A stretch of 64,000 bases of DNA, taken from Agromyces sp. S2-1-8 (GTDB lineage Bacteria; Actinomycetota; Actinomycetes; Actinomycetales; Microbacteriaceae). The translations under genes were made by a program, and so were the position numbers. The notes under the pieces were generated by a model. That model ran no database searches. It had not been told where the DNA came from and was given only the letters and a program-made list of their open reading frames with translations. The stretch is taken from positions 744,001-808,000 of the forward strand of contig NZ_JAJOLP010000001.1 in NCBI RefSeq assembly GCF_021129215.1, given 5' to 3'. This document shows positions 1 through 8,714 of the stretch, in pieces (position 1 is the stretch's first letter; the number at the start of each line of letters is the position of its first letter).

Positions 1-800
1 TGAAGTCGGGCAGCGTCATCGTCGACATGGCGGCCGGCATGGGCGGCAACGTCGAGGGCTCGGTGGCGGGCGAGCGCATCGTCACGCCGAACGGCGTCGT
101 CATCCTCGGCTACACCGACCTCGCATCGCGCCTGCCCACGCAGGCCTCGCAGCTCTACGGCACCAACGTCGTCAACCTGATGAAGCTCATCACCCCGGGC
201 AAGGACGGCGAGCCGTCGCTCGACTTCGACGACATCGTGCAGCGCTCGGTGACGGTCGCGAAGGACGGCGCGGTCACCTGGCCGCCGCCGCCCGTGCAGG
301 TCTCGGCCGCGCCCGCCGCGGCATCGCCGAAGCCGGATGCCTCGGCCGAGGCATCCGCGACGCAGAAGCAGCCCATGTCGGCCGGCAGGAAGGTCGCGCT
401 CATCGCGGTCGGCGTCGCCGCGCTGTTCCTCGTCAACGCGGTCGCTCCCCCGCCGCTGCCGCAGCACTTCACGGTGCTCGTGCTCGCGATCGTCGTCGGC
501 TTCTACGTCATCGGCAAGGTGGCGCACGCGCTGCACACGCCGCTCATGAGCGTGACGAACGCCATCTCGGGCATCATCGTCGTCGGCGCGATGGTGCAGA
601 TCACGAGCGACCAGCCCGTCGTGCAGATCCTCGCGGCGGTCGCCGTGCTGCTCGCGAGCATCAACATCTTCGGCGGTTTCGCCGTGACCCGACGCATGCT
701 GGCGATGTTCGCGAAGGGTGCCGCGCCCGCCGCCGCGCCGACGGCCCCTGCCGCCGCCCGCGCCGCCGCCAAGGCCGAGACTGGAGCCGACCGTGCCTGA
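1..800 (+). CDS. pntA: NAD(P) transhydrogenase alpha subunit, C-terminal part (gene starts before the window)
   Basis: The frame is open from base 3, so only the last 265 residues are seen. PntA with PntB couples hydride transfer between NADH and NADP+ to proton flow across the membrane. The visible part holds the end of the NAD(H)-binding domain ([13 protein letters not shown]), an Ala/Pro-rich linker, and a membrane part with the typical PntA stretch [19 protein letters not shown]. Soluble and membrane parts sit in one polypeptide, as in Escherichia coli, not split into alpha1 and alpha2 as in Rhodospirillum. The Ala-rich tail after the last helix is unremarkable for a GC-rich host. The stop overlaps the pntB start by 8 nt, implying translational coupling. 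Confidence 0.95.
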   Translation, partial: KSGSVIVDMAAGMGGNVEGSVAGERIVTPNGVVILGYTDLASRLPTQASQLYGTNVVNLMKLITPGKDGEPSLDFDDIVQRSVTVAKDGAVTWPPPPVQVSAAPAAASPKPDASAEASATQKQPMSAGRKVALIAVGVAALFLVNAVAPPPLPQHFTVLVLAIVVGFYVIGKVAHALHTPLMSVTNAISGIIVVGAMVQITSDQPVVQILAAVAVLLASINIFGGFAVTRRMLAMFAKGAAPAAAPTAPAAARAAAKAETGADRA

Positions 801-2214
801 GACCACGACCCTGCTGACCCCGGCGTCGATCGCCGGAGCCGCCTACATCGTCGCGGCGCTGCTGTTCATCATGAGCCTCGCGGGGCTCAGCCGGCACGAG
901 ACCTCCCGAGCCGGGGTCGGCTACGGCATCGCCGGCATGGCGATCGCGCTCGTCGCGACCGTATGGGTGACGTTCGCGGGAGCGTGGGGAACACCCGCGG
1001 TGACGACCGGGCTCATCCTGCTCGTCGTCGCGGTGATCGTCGGCGCGGCGATCGGCCTGTGGCGAGCCCGCGTGGTCGCGATGACGGGCATGCCCGAGCT
1101 CATCGCCCTGCTGCACAGCTTCGTCGGCCTCGCAGCCGTGCTCGTCGGCTGGAACGGGGCGCTCGATGAAACCGGCATGACCGGCGCGCTCCTCGACATC
1201 CACCACGCCGAGGTCTTCATCGGCGTCTTCATCGGCGCCGTCACGTTCACCGGGTCGATCGTCGCGTTCCTCAAGCTCTCGGCCCGCATGAAGTCGGCGC
1301 CGCTCATGCTGCCCGGCAAGAACGCGCTCAACCTCGGCGCACTCGTCGCCTTCGTCGTGCTCACCGTCTGGTACGTCGTCACGCCCGAGCTGTGGCTGCT
1401 CGTCGTCGTGACGCTGCTCGCGCTCGCGCTCGGCTGGCACCTCGTCGCCTCGATCGGCGGCGGCGACATGCCGGTCGTCATCTCGATGCTGAACAGCTAC
1501 TCGGGCTGGGCGGCGGCCGCTGCGGGCTTCCTGCTCAACAACGACCTGCTCATCGTCACCGGTGCGCTCGTCGGCTCGTCGGGTGCCTACCTCTCGTACA
1601 TCATGTGCAAGGCGATGAACCGGTCGTTCATCTCCGTCATCGCGGGCGGCTTCGGCATCGCCGCGCCGTCGTCGAGCGGCGAGGTCGAGGGCGAGACGCA
1701 CGAGGTCGACGCCGAGGCCGTCGCCGCACTGCTGAGCGACGCCTCGACCGTCATCATCACCCCCGGCTACGGCATGGCCGTCGCCCAGGCGCAGTACCCC
1801 GTGGCCGAGCTCACGAGCCGGCTGCGCGAGCGTGGCGTCGAGGTGCGGTTCGGGATCCATCCGGTCGCCGGTCGCCTGCCCGGGCACATGAACGTGCTGC
1901 TCGCCGAGGCGAAGGTGCCGTACGACATCGTCGAGGAGATGGACGAGATCAACGACGACCTCGCGGCGACCGATGTCGTGCTCGTCATCGGCGCCAACGA
2001 CACGGTCAACCCTGCCGCCGCCGAAGACCCGGGCAGCCCGATCGCGGGCATGCCGGTGCTGCGGGTGTGGGAGGCGAAGAACGTCGTCGTGTTCAAGCGC
2101 TCGATGTCGGCCGGCTACGCCGGCGTCGCCAACCCGCTGTTCTACCGCGACAACGCGCAGATGCTGTTCGGTGACGCGAAGCAGCGCGTGGAGGACATCC
2201 TGCGGGCGCTGTAG
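793..2214 (+). CDS. pntB: NAD(P) transhydrogenase beta subunit
   Basis: A 473-residue integral membrane protein carrying the NADP(H)-binding domain of the proton-translocating transhydrogenase. Several N-terminal membrane helices are followed by a soluble domain with family motifs: [42 protein letters not shown] and [18 protein letters not shown] place the start at GTG 793 because GGAG lies 6 nt upstream (783-786) and the product then begins [12 protein letters not shown]; the frame extends upstream, but that part reads as shadow of pntA. It overlaps pntA by 8 nt, and a strong hairpin follows the stop. The enzyme mainly supplies NADPH. Confidence 0.96.
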   Translation: MPETTTLLTPASIAGAAYIVAALLFIMSLAGLSRHETSRAGVGYGIAGMAIALVATVWVTFAGAWGTPAVTTGLILLVVAVIVGAAIGLWRARVVAMTGMPELIALLHSFVGLAAVLVGWNGALDETGMTGALLDIHHAEVFIGVFIGAVTFTGSIVAFLKLSARMKSAPLMLPGKNALNLGALVAFVVLTVWYVVTPELWLLVVVTLLALALGWHLVASIGGGDMPVVISMLNSYSGWAAAAAGFLLNNDLLIVTGALVGSSGAYLSYIMCKAMNRSFISVIAGGFGIAAPSSSGEVEGETHEVDAEAVAALLSDASTVIITPGYGMAVAQAQYPVAELTSRLRERGVEVRFGIHPVAGRLPGHMNVLLAEAKVPYDIVEEMDEINDDLAATDVVLVIGANDTVNPAAAEDPGSPIAGMPVLRVWEAKNVVVFKRSMSAGYAGVANPLFYRDNAQMLFGDAKQRVEDILRAL

Positions 2215-2226
2215 GCGTGAGCGAAC

Positions 2227-2261
2227 GGATGCCCCGTGCCGCACGTCGGCGCGGGGCATCC
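2227..2261. terminator. Bidirectional terminator-like hairpin after pntB
   Basis: Outer stem GGATGCCCCG/CGGGGCATCC continues through a T-G wobble into GCCG/CGGC around a CACGT loop, about 15 pairs. It lies between the convergent ends of pntB and the P-loop gene. The T tract is weak (CTTCAT). Confidence 0.75.
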
Positions 2262-2278
2262 TTCATCTCAGGCCGGGT

Positions 2279-2758
2279 TCACCGCCGGTCGTCGTCCGGG
2301 CTGACGACCGTGAGCGGTCCCTCGTCGGCGGTCGGCGGCTCGAAAGCGTCGAAATACGCGCCGGCCAGCGCCTCGTCGAGCGGGAAATCGTCGGCGTGCT
2401 CTGCACCGCGCGCCAGCACGCGTCGCACGACGACGTCGCGAGGTGCCGCCACGTACACGGTCTCCGGCTCGATTCCCTCGCTTCGCACGAGCGCCCGGTA
2501 CCGATCGCGGTCCTGGCGCGACCAGAACGAGAAGTCGAGCACGACGTCACGTCCCTGCTCGATCGCGCGCTGAAGTCGGGACTGCAGTTCGGACTCGATC
2601 TCGGCGTGCACGTCGGGCGCGAGCGGCATGCTGCGGATGCCTCGTCGCCATGCCTCGACGTCGAACGAGAGTCGGACCATGCCTTCGGACTCGAACCGCC
2701 GGGCGATCGTGGACTTGCCGGAGCCCGCCGGGCCGCACATGAAGAGGACCCGGCTCAT
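2279..2758 (-). CDS. P-loop ATP-binding protein, zeta-toxin/kinase-like
   Basis: A 159-residue protein opening with a Walker A motif GPAGSGKST at residues 9-17, an N-terminal position typical of small nucleoside/nucleotide-type kinases. A central DVVLDFSFWSRQDRDRYR segment resembles the second acidic motif of zeta-toxin and chloramphenicol-phosphotransferase-like P-loop kinases. The family is called AAA or ATP-binding in actinobacterial genomes and its substrate is unknown. No antitoxin-like partner lies next to it, so I do not call a toxin-antitoxin pair. The ATG at 2758 is only 6 nt from a TAGGCT -10 box, suggesting a leaderless message. Confidence 0.8.
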   Translation of the reverse strand: MSRVLFMCGPAGSGKSTIARRFESEGMVRLSFDVEAWRRGIRSMPLAPDVHAEIESELQSRLQRAIEQGRDVVLDFSFWSRQDRDRYRALVRSEGIEPETVYVAAPRDVVVRRVLARGAEHADDFPLDEALAGAYFDAFEPPTADEGPLTVVSPDDDRR

Positions 2759-2764
2759 GCGTCG

Positions 2765-2770
2765 AGCCTA
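2765..2770 (-). promoter_or_regulatory. -10 box TAGGCT of a leaderless promoter
   Basis: Read on the minus strand, TAGGCT is followed by 6 nt and then the ATG of the P-loop gene, which places transcription start at or next to the start codon. Confidence 0.5.
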
Positions 2771-2823
2771 TTGGGGCGGCCGTGTCTGCGATCGCCCCGG
2801 GCACGCGCTCAGCCGCGCCCACG

Positions 2824-2829
2824 TAGGAT
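2824..2829 (+). promoter_or_regulatory. -10 box TAGGAT upstream of the HdeD-like gene
   Basis: TAGGAT stands 37 nt ahead of the GTG start at 2866, leaving room for a short leader with the AAAGAGG ribosome site at 2854-2860. Confidence 0.4.
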
Positions 2830-2865
2830 GGATCGGTACTCCCCTCCGATGTGAAAGAGGTCGCC

Positions 2866-3459
2866 GTGGCCACCGCCCGCGATGCAGTTCCGGAGCGCCC
2901 CCACTACTGGGTCGTCCCGGTCGTGCGCGGACTTCTCGCGATCGTTCCCGCCGCCGTCATCACCTTCTCGCAGGACCACTCGGCCGACCTCGGCCTCGTC
3001 GTCTTCGGGGTGTGGGCGGTCGTCTCCGGTCTCGTCGTCGGGGCGCTGAGCCTGCGCCTGCTCGGCGGCCGAGGCATCCGCTCGCTGTTCGCCATCACCG
3101 CCGTCGTCACCGTCGCCGCCGGCCTGCTCGCGCTCGCGGTGCCGGGCGGGCTGCCCTTCCTGCTCTATCTCGTGAGCGTGTGGGCGGCCGTCACCGGCTT
3201 CGTCGAGCTCTACGCGGGGCTGCGCTCGCGCGGTCGCTCGGCGGTCGCGCGCGACTGGATCGCGGTCGGAGCGTTCACGGCACTGCTCGCGCTCGTGTTC
3301 CTGCTCCTTCCGCCCGACGCCGTCACCGCGGTGGGCCTGCTCGGCGGCTACCTCGTGATCGTGGGCGTCTTCCTCGTGATCGGCGGCCTCTCGTTGAAGT
3401 GGGCCGCGAACCAGACCGCCGACGGGGCACCCGCGGCAGGAACGGAGCCGCAGTCGTGA
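2866..3459 (+). CDS. HdeD/DUF308-type membrane protein
   Basis: A 197-residue protein made almost entirely of hydrophobic helices, about six, arranged as repeated pairs such as GLVVFGVWAVVSGLVVGALSL and VGLLGGYLVIVGVFLVIGGL. This matches the DUF308/HdeD family of small bacterial membrane proteins, linked in enterics to acid resistance but of unknown function here. I choose GTG 2866 because AAAGAGG lies 5 nt upstream; GTG 2851 is in frame but has no such site. The last codons overlap the next gene (GTGA), so the two are co-translated. Confidence 0.78.
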   Translation: MATARDAVPERPHYWVVPVVRGLLAIVPAAVITFSQDHSADLGLVVFGVWAVVSGLVVGALSLRLLGGRGIRSLFAITAVVTVAAGLLALAVPGGLPFLLYLVSVWAAVTGFVELYAGLRSRGRSAVARDWIAVGAFTALLALVFLLLPPDAVTAVGLLGGYLVIVGVFLVIGGLSLKWAANQTADGAPAAGTEPQS

Positions 3460-3737
3460 GCCAGACGCCCGGACAGTTCGAACCGAGTCGGCGCGATCGC
3501 CTGCGCCCGGCCGAGTACGTCGGCGGCGCCGCGATCGCCGCGCTCTTCGTCGGCGTCATCGCCCTCCTCACGACCCGCGACTGGACCATCGCGCTCATCG
3601 GAGCGGGCGGCGCGTTCATCGTCGTGCTCGTCGTGCTCGCGCTGCTGCAGATGGCGATCAAGCCGAACGCCGACGAGCAGGCAGAGCTCGGCGGCGACGA
3701 CCCCGCCGACGGCGGACCGACGGGGCCGACGCACTAG
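3456..3737 (+). CDS. Small two-helix membrane protein, function unknown
   Basis: A 93-residue product with a charged N terminus (SRRDRLRPAEY), two adjacent hydrophobic helices (about residues 20-40 and 45-67) and an acidic tail (EQAELGGDDPADGG). The GTG start overlaps the TGA of the DUF308-type gene, so it is in the same operon. I recognise no family with certainty; actinobacterial genomes often place such amphiphilic proteins next to HdeD-like genes. Confidence 0.7.
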   Translation: MSQTPGQFEPSRRDRLRPAEYVGGAAIAALFVGVIALLTTRDWTIALIGAGGAFIVVLVVLALLQMAIKPNADEQAELGGDDPADGGPTGPTH

Positions 3738-3920
3738 TACAGCGGCACTCCGCGCACCGATCGGGTGGAGCGCGCGACGGTTCCACGGCCGCCGCACGCC
3801 CGATTCCGCCTGCTCGTGAGACCGCCCGATCGCCGGCCGACGCGGACTCCGTCGGGATTGGTGCCGACTTCCACGGATTCCGCGACGCGAACCCGGGCGG
3901 ATCATCAGCCCCGCATAACA

Positions 3921-3941
3921 GGATGGGGATTCCACCCATCC
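3921..3941 (+). promoter_or_regulatory. Inverted repeat upstream of the polyamine-type transporter operon
   Basis: GGATGGG and CCCATCC flank a 7-nt spacer, 25 nt ahead of the first permease start. It could be an operator for one of the nearby Lrp-type regulators or a leader hairpin. I see nothing else in the 229-base gap 3738-3966 beyond a possible -10 (CATAACAG) at about 3914. Confidence 0.4.
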
Positions 3942-3966
3942 GGGCGGTGATCTGCGAAGGAGCGAA

Positions 3967-4851
3967 GTGACATCGACGACACGGGCGATCCAGCTGGGTC
4001 GCAAGGAGCGGCCGAAGCGCGGGTCACTCCTGCTGCTCGTTCCGGGCATCGCCTCGGTCGTGCTGCTCGGCATCCTGCCCCTGTTCATCGTCGCGCGGAA
4101 CAGCTTCGCCGTCGCCGACAACTACGGCGGGATCACCGACGGGCTCACCTTCGACAACTATGCGAAGCTGCTCGACCCGGTCTACTCGAAGACCCTCTTC
4201 TACTCGCTCGGGCTCGGCGTCCTGAACACCGTCGTCTGCCTCGTCGTCGGGTACATCACGTCGTACTACATCGTGTCGCGACCGCCGAACCGGCAGGGGT
4301 TCCTGCTGCTGCTCGTCATCATCCCGTTCTGGACCGACTTCCTGGTGCGCACGTTCGCGTGGATCACGATCCTCGGATCGGGCGGCCCGATCGCCGGCGT
4401 GCTGGGGGTCTTCGGCGTCGCCGGCTTCTCGCTCATCCCGAGCAACGTCGCCGTGGTGCTCGGCCTGCTCTACTCGTTCCTCCCGACGGCGATCTTCCCG
4501 ATCTACGCGTCGATGCGGTCGATCGACCCGTCGCTGAAGGAGGCCGCCACCGACCTGGGCTGCGGGTGGTGGGGGGTGCACCGCCGGGTGATCCTGCCGC
4601 TCACGGGCCCGGGCATCCTGGGCGCCGCACTGCTCACGTTCATCCCGACCATGGGCGTCTTCGTCATCCCGGTGCTGCTCGGCGGCGGCAAGGACCCGCT
4701 CGTCGGCAACCTCATCGTCACGCTCTACACGGAGTTCCGCAACCAGCCGATGGGCGCAGCGGCGTCGATGGTGCTCCTGCTGCTGATGCTCATCTCGATG
4801 GTGCTCGTCGGCCTCGGGCTGAAGCGCTCGTCCGCCAAGAAGGGAGCGTGA
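3967..4851 (+). CDS. ABC transporter permease, spermidine/putrescine type (PotB-like)
   Basis: A 294-residue inner-membrane permease with about six helices and the EAA loop EAATDLGCGWWGVHRRVILPL, which docks on the ATPase. Segment layout and the long first periplasmic loop (NYGGITDGLTFDNYAKLL) match the PotB side of polyamine/Fe(III)-type importers. GTG 3967 is preceded by AAGGAG. It is the first gene of a tight series of permease, permease, binding protein and ATPase, followed by three catabolic enzymes; the real substrate is therefore probably not a simple polyamine. Confidence 0.9.
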   Translation: MTSTTRAIQLGRKERPKRGSLLLLVPGIASVVLLGILPLFIVARNSFAVADNYGGITDGLTFDNYAKLLDPVYSKTLFYSLGLGVLNTVVCLVVGYITSYYIVSRPPNRQGFLLLLVIIPFWTDFLVRTFAWITILGSGGPIAGVLGVFGVAGFSLIPSNVAVVLGLLYSFLPTAIFPIYASMRSIDPSLKEAATDLGCGWWGVHRRVILPLTGPGILGAALLTFIPTMGVFVIPVLLGGGKDPLVGNLIVTLYTEFRNQPMGAAASMVLLLLMLISMVLVGLGLKRSSAKKGA

Positions 4852-4853
4852 CC

Positions 4854-5636
4854 GTGGATCGCGTCGTGAACGGCTTCGCCCGGGGCGTCTTCGTCTTCCT
4901 CTACCTCCCGATCGTCGCGGTGATCGTGTACTCGTTCAACGCGGCGGGCACGAACACCCGCTTCGAGGGGCTCACCCTGCAGTGGTACGTCGAGCTGTTC
5001 CAGGACGCCGCGCTCATGCAGACCCTGCAGACGAGCGCGATCGTCGCGGTCATCACCGCGACCGTCGCCACGATCATCGGCATCATGTTCGCGCTCGGAA
5101 TCGCCCGGTACCGCGGGCGCGGGCGTGCCAGTCTCCTCGCGCTCATCGCGCTCCCCCTGATCGTGCCCGAGATCGTGCTCGGCGTCGCGCTGCTGAGCGT
5201 GTTCAGCACGACGAGGATCCCCCTCGGCATCGGCACGCTCGTGCTCGGCCACCTCATCGTGTCGCTCCCGCTCGCGACGCTCGTGCTCATGAGCTCGGCG
5301 GTGATGCTCGACCCGAGCCTCCCCGAAGCGGCGACCGACCTGGGCTGCACGCCGTGGCAGACGTTCACCCGCGTGTACTTCCCGCTGCTGCGCCCCGCCG
5401 TGGTCGCGGCATGGCTGCTGAGCTTCACGACGTCGTTCAGCAACATCGTGATGTCCACGTTCCTCAGCGGCGTCGGATCGACGACGCTCCCGCTCAAGAT
5501 CTACTCGAGCCTCAAGACCGGACTCACCCCCACGATCAACGCCCTCGGAGCACTGCTCATCCTGCTCACGCTCGTGATCGTGCTCCTCGTCGGCGTCACG
5601 CAGATGCGACGCATCCTCGTCGAGTCGCGCGGCTAG
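4854..5636 (+). CDS. ABC transporter permease, spermidine/putrescine type (PotC-like)
   Basis: A 260-residue permease with about six helices and the EAA motif EAATDLGCTPWQTFTRVYFPLLRPA. It begins with the PotC-like FLYLPIVAVIVYSFN. GTG 4854 is preferred because AGGGAG lies 7 nt upstream; GTG 4848, overlapping the preceding stop, is possible but too close to that site. Together with the PotB-like protein it forms the membrane channel of the importer. Confidence 0.9.
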   Translation: MDRVVNGFARGVFVFLYLPIVAVIVYSFNAAGTNTRFEGLTLQWYVELFQDAALMQTLQTSAIVAVITATVATIIGIMFALGIARYRGRGRASLLALIALPLIVPEIVLGVALLSVFSTTRIPLGIGTLVLGHLIVSLPLATLVLMSSAVMLDPSLPEAATDLGCTPWQTFTRVYFPLLRPAVVAAWLLSFTTSFSNIVMSTFLSGVGSTTLPLKIYSSLKTGLTPTINALGALLILLTLVIVLLVGVTQMRRILVESRG

Positions 5637-5677
5637 CCCCCGAACTGCAACATCCCCCCACCGAAAGGAACCCCGCA

Positions 5678-6736
5678 ATGAAGAAGCTGACCACAGCAGC
5701 CGTCGGCATCGTCGCCGTACTGGCACTCACTTCGTGCAGCACCGGCGGATCCGGCGACGGCGCGTCGACGGAGCTCAACGTCTACGCGTGGGCCGACGAG
5801 ATCCCCCAGTCGGTCTTCGACGCCTTCACCGAGGAGACCGGCATCAAGGTCAACGTCGACAACTTCGACAGCAACGAGACGATGATCTCGAAGCTCGCAG
5901 CGGGCAACTCGGGCTACGACATCGTCGAGCCCAGCCAGTACGCGGTGCAGCAGCTCGTCGGCCAGGACCTGATCGAGACCCTCGACAAGTCGAAGATCGA
6001 GGGCATCGAGAACCTCGCACCGAAGTTCGCCGACCCGAGCTACGACCCCGGGCTCGAACACTCCGTGCCGTGGGTGTGGGGCACGACCGGCCTCCTGTAC
6101 AACTCCGCCTGCACGGGCGGCGAGGAGATCACGAGCTGGGAGTCGCTCTTCGACCCGAAGTGGAAGGGCAAGGTGAACATGCTCGACAACATGCTCGCCG
6201 CCTACATCGCCGGCCTGCAGGTCAACGGGTACGACGCCGACAGCACCGACGAGGACGAGATCAACGCGGCGACCGAGTCGCTCATCGAGCAGAAGCCGAT
6301 CCTCTCGGGCTACAACTCGACGAACTACGGCGACCTGGTCGCGAGCGGCGACGTCTGCATCTCCGAGGCGTGGGGCGGCACGAGCACCGCGAAGATCATC
6401 GAGCAGAACCCCGACGTGCACTACGTGCTGCCCGAGGAGGGCGGCAGCCTCTGGGTCGACGGTCTCTCCATCGCGAAGGGCGCGCCCCACCAGGATGCCG
6501 CGTACGAGTTCATCAACTTCCTGCTCCGCCCCGAGATCGCCGCGATGGCGACGAACGACGGCGGGCTGGCGAGTGCGAACGCGGCCGCCCAGGAGCACGT
6601 CACCGACCAGGGTGTGCTGAGCAACTCCGCCGTGTACGCGACCGATGAGGAGGTCGCGAACGCCGACTTCATCGTCGACCCGGGTGAGGCGATGAAGTAC
6701 TACCAGGACGGTTGGACCCGGGTGAAGGCCTCCTAG
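5678..6736 (+). CDS. ABC transporter substrate-binding lipoprotein (PotD-like)
   Basis: A 352-residue lipoprotein with a signal peptide ending in the lipobox LTSC (Cys20). The mature part begins STELNVYAWADEIPQSVFDAFTEETG, the standard opening of extracellular solute-binding family 1/PotD proteins. NVDNFDSNETMISKLAAGN and the VPWVWGTTGLLYN segment are also PotD-like. The pocket residues cannot be assigned confidently by eye, so the ligand is open. An AAAGG site precedes ATG 5678. It sits between the permeases and the ATPase. Confidence 0.9.
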   Translation: MKKLTTAAVGIVAVLALTSCSTGGSGDGASTELNVYAWADEIPQSVFDAFTEETGIKVNVDNFDSNETMISKLAAGNSGYDIVEPSQYAVQQLVGQDLIETLDKSKIEGIENLAPKFADPSYDPGLEHSVPWVWGTTGLLYNSACTGGEEITSWESLFDPKWKGKVNMLDNMLAAYIAGLQVNGYDADSTDEDEINAATESLIEQKPILSGYNSTNYGDLVASGDVCISEAWGGTSTAKIIEQNPDVHYVLPEEGGSLWVDGLSIAKGAPHQDAAYEFINFLLRPEIAAMATNDGGLASANAAAQEHVTDQGVLSNSAVYATDEEVANADFIVDPGEAMKYYQDGWTRVKAS

Positions 6737-6766
6737 GCCGGCCACCAGCGAACAGCGATTGGGATC

Positions 6767-7864
6767 ATGAACACGCAGACCACGTCGACCGCCGCCTCCG
6801 CGGTCGAGATCCAGGGGCTCTCCAAGGAGTTCGCCGGCCATCTCGCGGTGCACCCGCTCGACCTGGAGATCCGGGAGAACGAGTTCTTCTCGATCCTCGG
6901 TCCCTCCGGGTGCGGCAAGACCACGCTCATGCGGATGATCACCGGCTTCGAGACGCCGTCCGCCGGACGTGTGCTGCTCGGCGGCGAGGACGTGACCGGT
7001 GTGCCGACCCGCAACCGTGATCTCAACATGCTCTTCCAGAGCTATGCGCTGTTCCCCCACCTGACCGTGTTCGAGAACGTGGCCTTCGAGCTCCGGGTGC
7101 GGCGCGTCGCCAAGAGCGAGGCGAACCGCCGCACCCGGGAGGCGCTCGAGCTCGTGAAGCTCGGACACCTCGGCGACCGGAAGCCCGACCAGCTCTCGGG
7201 CGGCCAGCGCCAGCGGGTGGCGTTGGCGCGCGCCGTCGTCTCCGGTCCGAAGGTCGTGCTGCTCGACGAGCCGCTCGGCGCGCTCGACCAGCAGCTCCGC
7301 AAGGAGATGCAGTACGAGCTCAAGCGCATGCAGCGCGAGGTCGGCATCACGTTCATCTACGTGACGCACGACCAGGAGGAGGCCCTCACCATGTCGGACC
7401 GCATCGCGGTCATGTCGGAGGGCGTCGTCCAGCAGGTCGCCGGGCCCGAGGACATCTACAACAAGCCCGAGACGAGATTCGTCGCCGGCTTCATCGGCAG
7501 CTGCAACCTGCTCGACGTCACCGTTCCCGAGGGGGTCGAAGGTGACGTGGTCACGGTGCCGCTCGACGGCATCGGCGCGGTGCGCGGAGTGCTCGGCGAG
7601 ACGGTCACCCACGAGCGCACGGGAACCCTGCTGCTCCGCCCCGAGCGGATCGAGGTGCACCGCGACGGCGATGGCATCGAGGGCACGGTGGAGACCCTCA
7701 CCTTCCTCGGCGAGGAGTGGCATCTCCACCTGAGCGTGGGCGGCCGACTCATCAAGGCCTCCCTGTCGAGCCTCGTCAAGGAGCGCGACCTGCCGGGCCT
7801 CGCCACCGGCGACACCCTCCGCCTCTCGTGGCGCCCGCAGGACGCCAGGATCGTCGTCCGCTGA
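6767..7864 (+). CDS. ABC transporter ATP-binding protein (PotA-like)
   Basis: A 365-residue ATPase energising the importer. It has Walker A GPSGCGKTT, signature LSGGQRQRVALARA, Walker B VVLLDEPLGALD and the H-loop THDQEE, followed from about residue 240 by a C-terminal TOBE-type beta domain (LLLRPERIEVH, FLGEEWHLHLSVGG) typical of PotA and MalK relatives. It begins 30 nt after the binding-protein gene and ends 35 nt before the amidase gene, so transport and catabolic genes are probably one transcript. Confidence 0.92.
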   Translation: MNTQTTSTAASAVEIQGLSKEFAGHLAVHPLDLEIRENEFFSILGPSGCGKTTLMRMITGFETPSAGRVLLGGEDVTGVPTRNRDLNMLFQSYALFPHLTVFENVAFELRVRRVAKSEANRRTREALELVKLGHLGDRKPDQLSGGQRQRVALARAVVSGPKVVLLDEPLGALDQQLRKEMQYELKRMQREVGITFIYVTHDQEEALTMSDRIAVMSEGVVQQVAGPEDIYNKPETRFVAGFIGSCNLLDVTVPEGVEGDVVTVPLDGIGAVRGVLGETVTHERTGTLLLRPERIEVHRDGDGIEGTVETLTFLGEEWHLHLSVGGRLIKASLSSLVKERDLPGLATGDTLRLSWRPQDARIVVR

Positions 7865-7899
7865 CCGAACCACCGCCAGAACCGAACCAGGAGCCCCGC

Positions 7900-8700
7900 A
7901 TGCGAGTAGCCGTCGTCCAGACGTCACCGGGCATCGACCCCGAGGCGAACTTCGCCACCATCCGCCGCTTCGCCGCCGAGGCCGCCGAGCAGGGCGCGCG
8001 TCTGGTCGTGTTCCCCGAGGAGGCGATGCTCCTCGCCGACGACGAGATCAAGCCGGACTTCCCCGACCTGCTGCCCGCGGTCTGGCCGGGTTTCGTCGCG
8101 CTGATCCGCGAGCTGGCTCGCCAGCATGAGCTCACCGTCATCGCGGCCGGCTACGAGCCGAACCCCGACGGCAGCCCCTTCAACACGATCCTCGCGTTCG
8201 GCCCCGACGGGGAGGAGCTCGCGAGGTACCACAAGATGCACACGTACGACGCCTTCGCGTACCGGGAGTCCGCCTACGTGACGCGCGGCGACCGACTGCC
8301 GCCGATCATCGACGTCGACGGCCTCAGGGTCGGCCTCGCGAACTGCTACGACGTCCGGTTCCCGGAGCTGTTCCGAAGCCTCTCCGACCGCGGCGTCGAC
8401 GCGATCGCGCTCTCGGCGGCATGGGTCTCGGGCAAGGGCAAGGAGGAGCACTGGTCGGTGCTCACGCAGGCGCGCGCGATCGAGAACGTGAGCTGGTTCC
8501 TCGCCTCGGCGACCGTCGGGCCCGACTCGGCCGGGCTGAGCCGGATCATCGACCCCCTCGGTGTGGTCGTCGCCGGACTGAACGCCCACGACGAGGGCAT
8601 CGTCGTCGCCGAGCTCGACCCCGAGCGCACCGCGACGGCGCGACGCATGCTGCCGGCGCTCGAGAACCGCCGCATCGCACTCGCCTACCACGTGAACTAG
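7900..8700 (+). CDS. Carbon-nitrogen hydrolase (nitrilase superfamily amidase)
   Basis: A 266-residue cytoplasmic amidase. The catalytic triad is visible: Glu40 in VFPEEAM, Lys112 in YHKMHTYDAF and Cys149 in NCYDVRFPELFR. Layout and length fit the NIT2/omega-amidase and N-carbamoyl/ureido-hydrolase branches, which cleave C-N bonds in amides; the exact substrate cannot be read from the sequence. The ATG follows a GGAG, and the gene lies directly after a polyamine-type importer and before RraA-fold and BKACE genes. It probably removes an amide nitrogen from the imported compound. Confidence 0.88.
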   Translation: MRVAVVQTSPGIDPEANFATIRRFAAEAAEQGARLVVFPEEAMLLADDEIKPDFPDLLPAVWPGFVALIRELARQHELTVIAAGYEPNPDGSPFNTILAFGPDGEELARYHKMHTYDAFAYRESAYVTRGDRLPPIIDVDGLRVGLANCYDVRFPELFRSLSDRGVDAIALSAAWVSGKGKEEHWSVLTQARAIENVSWFLASATVGPDSAGLSRIIDPLGVVVAGLNAHDEGIVVAELDPERTATARRMLPALENRRIALAYHVN

Positions 8701-8714
8701 CAGGAAAGAGGATC

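Noticed and set aside
661..2259. A 532-codon minus-strand open frame across pntB
   Set aside because: Arg/Asp/His-rich shadow; pntB is certain.
2279..2758. Zeta-type toxin of a toxin-antitoxin pair
   Set aside because: Only the P-loop fold is shared; there is no small antitoxin gene beside it, and it has its own leaderless promoter.
5633..7927. A 764-codon open frame antisense to the binding-protein and ATPase genes
   Set aside because: Shadow frame of genes with diagnostic ABC motifs on the other strand.
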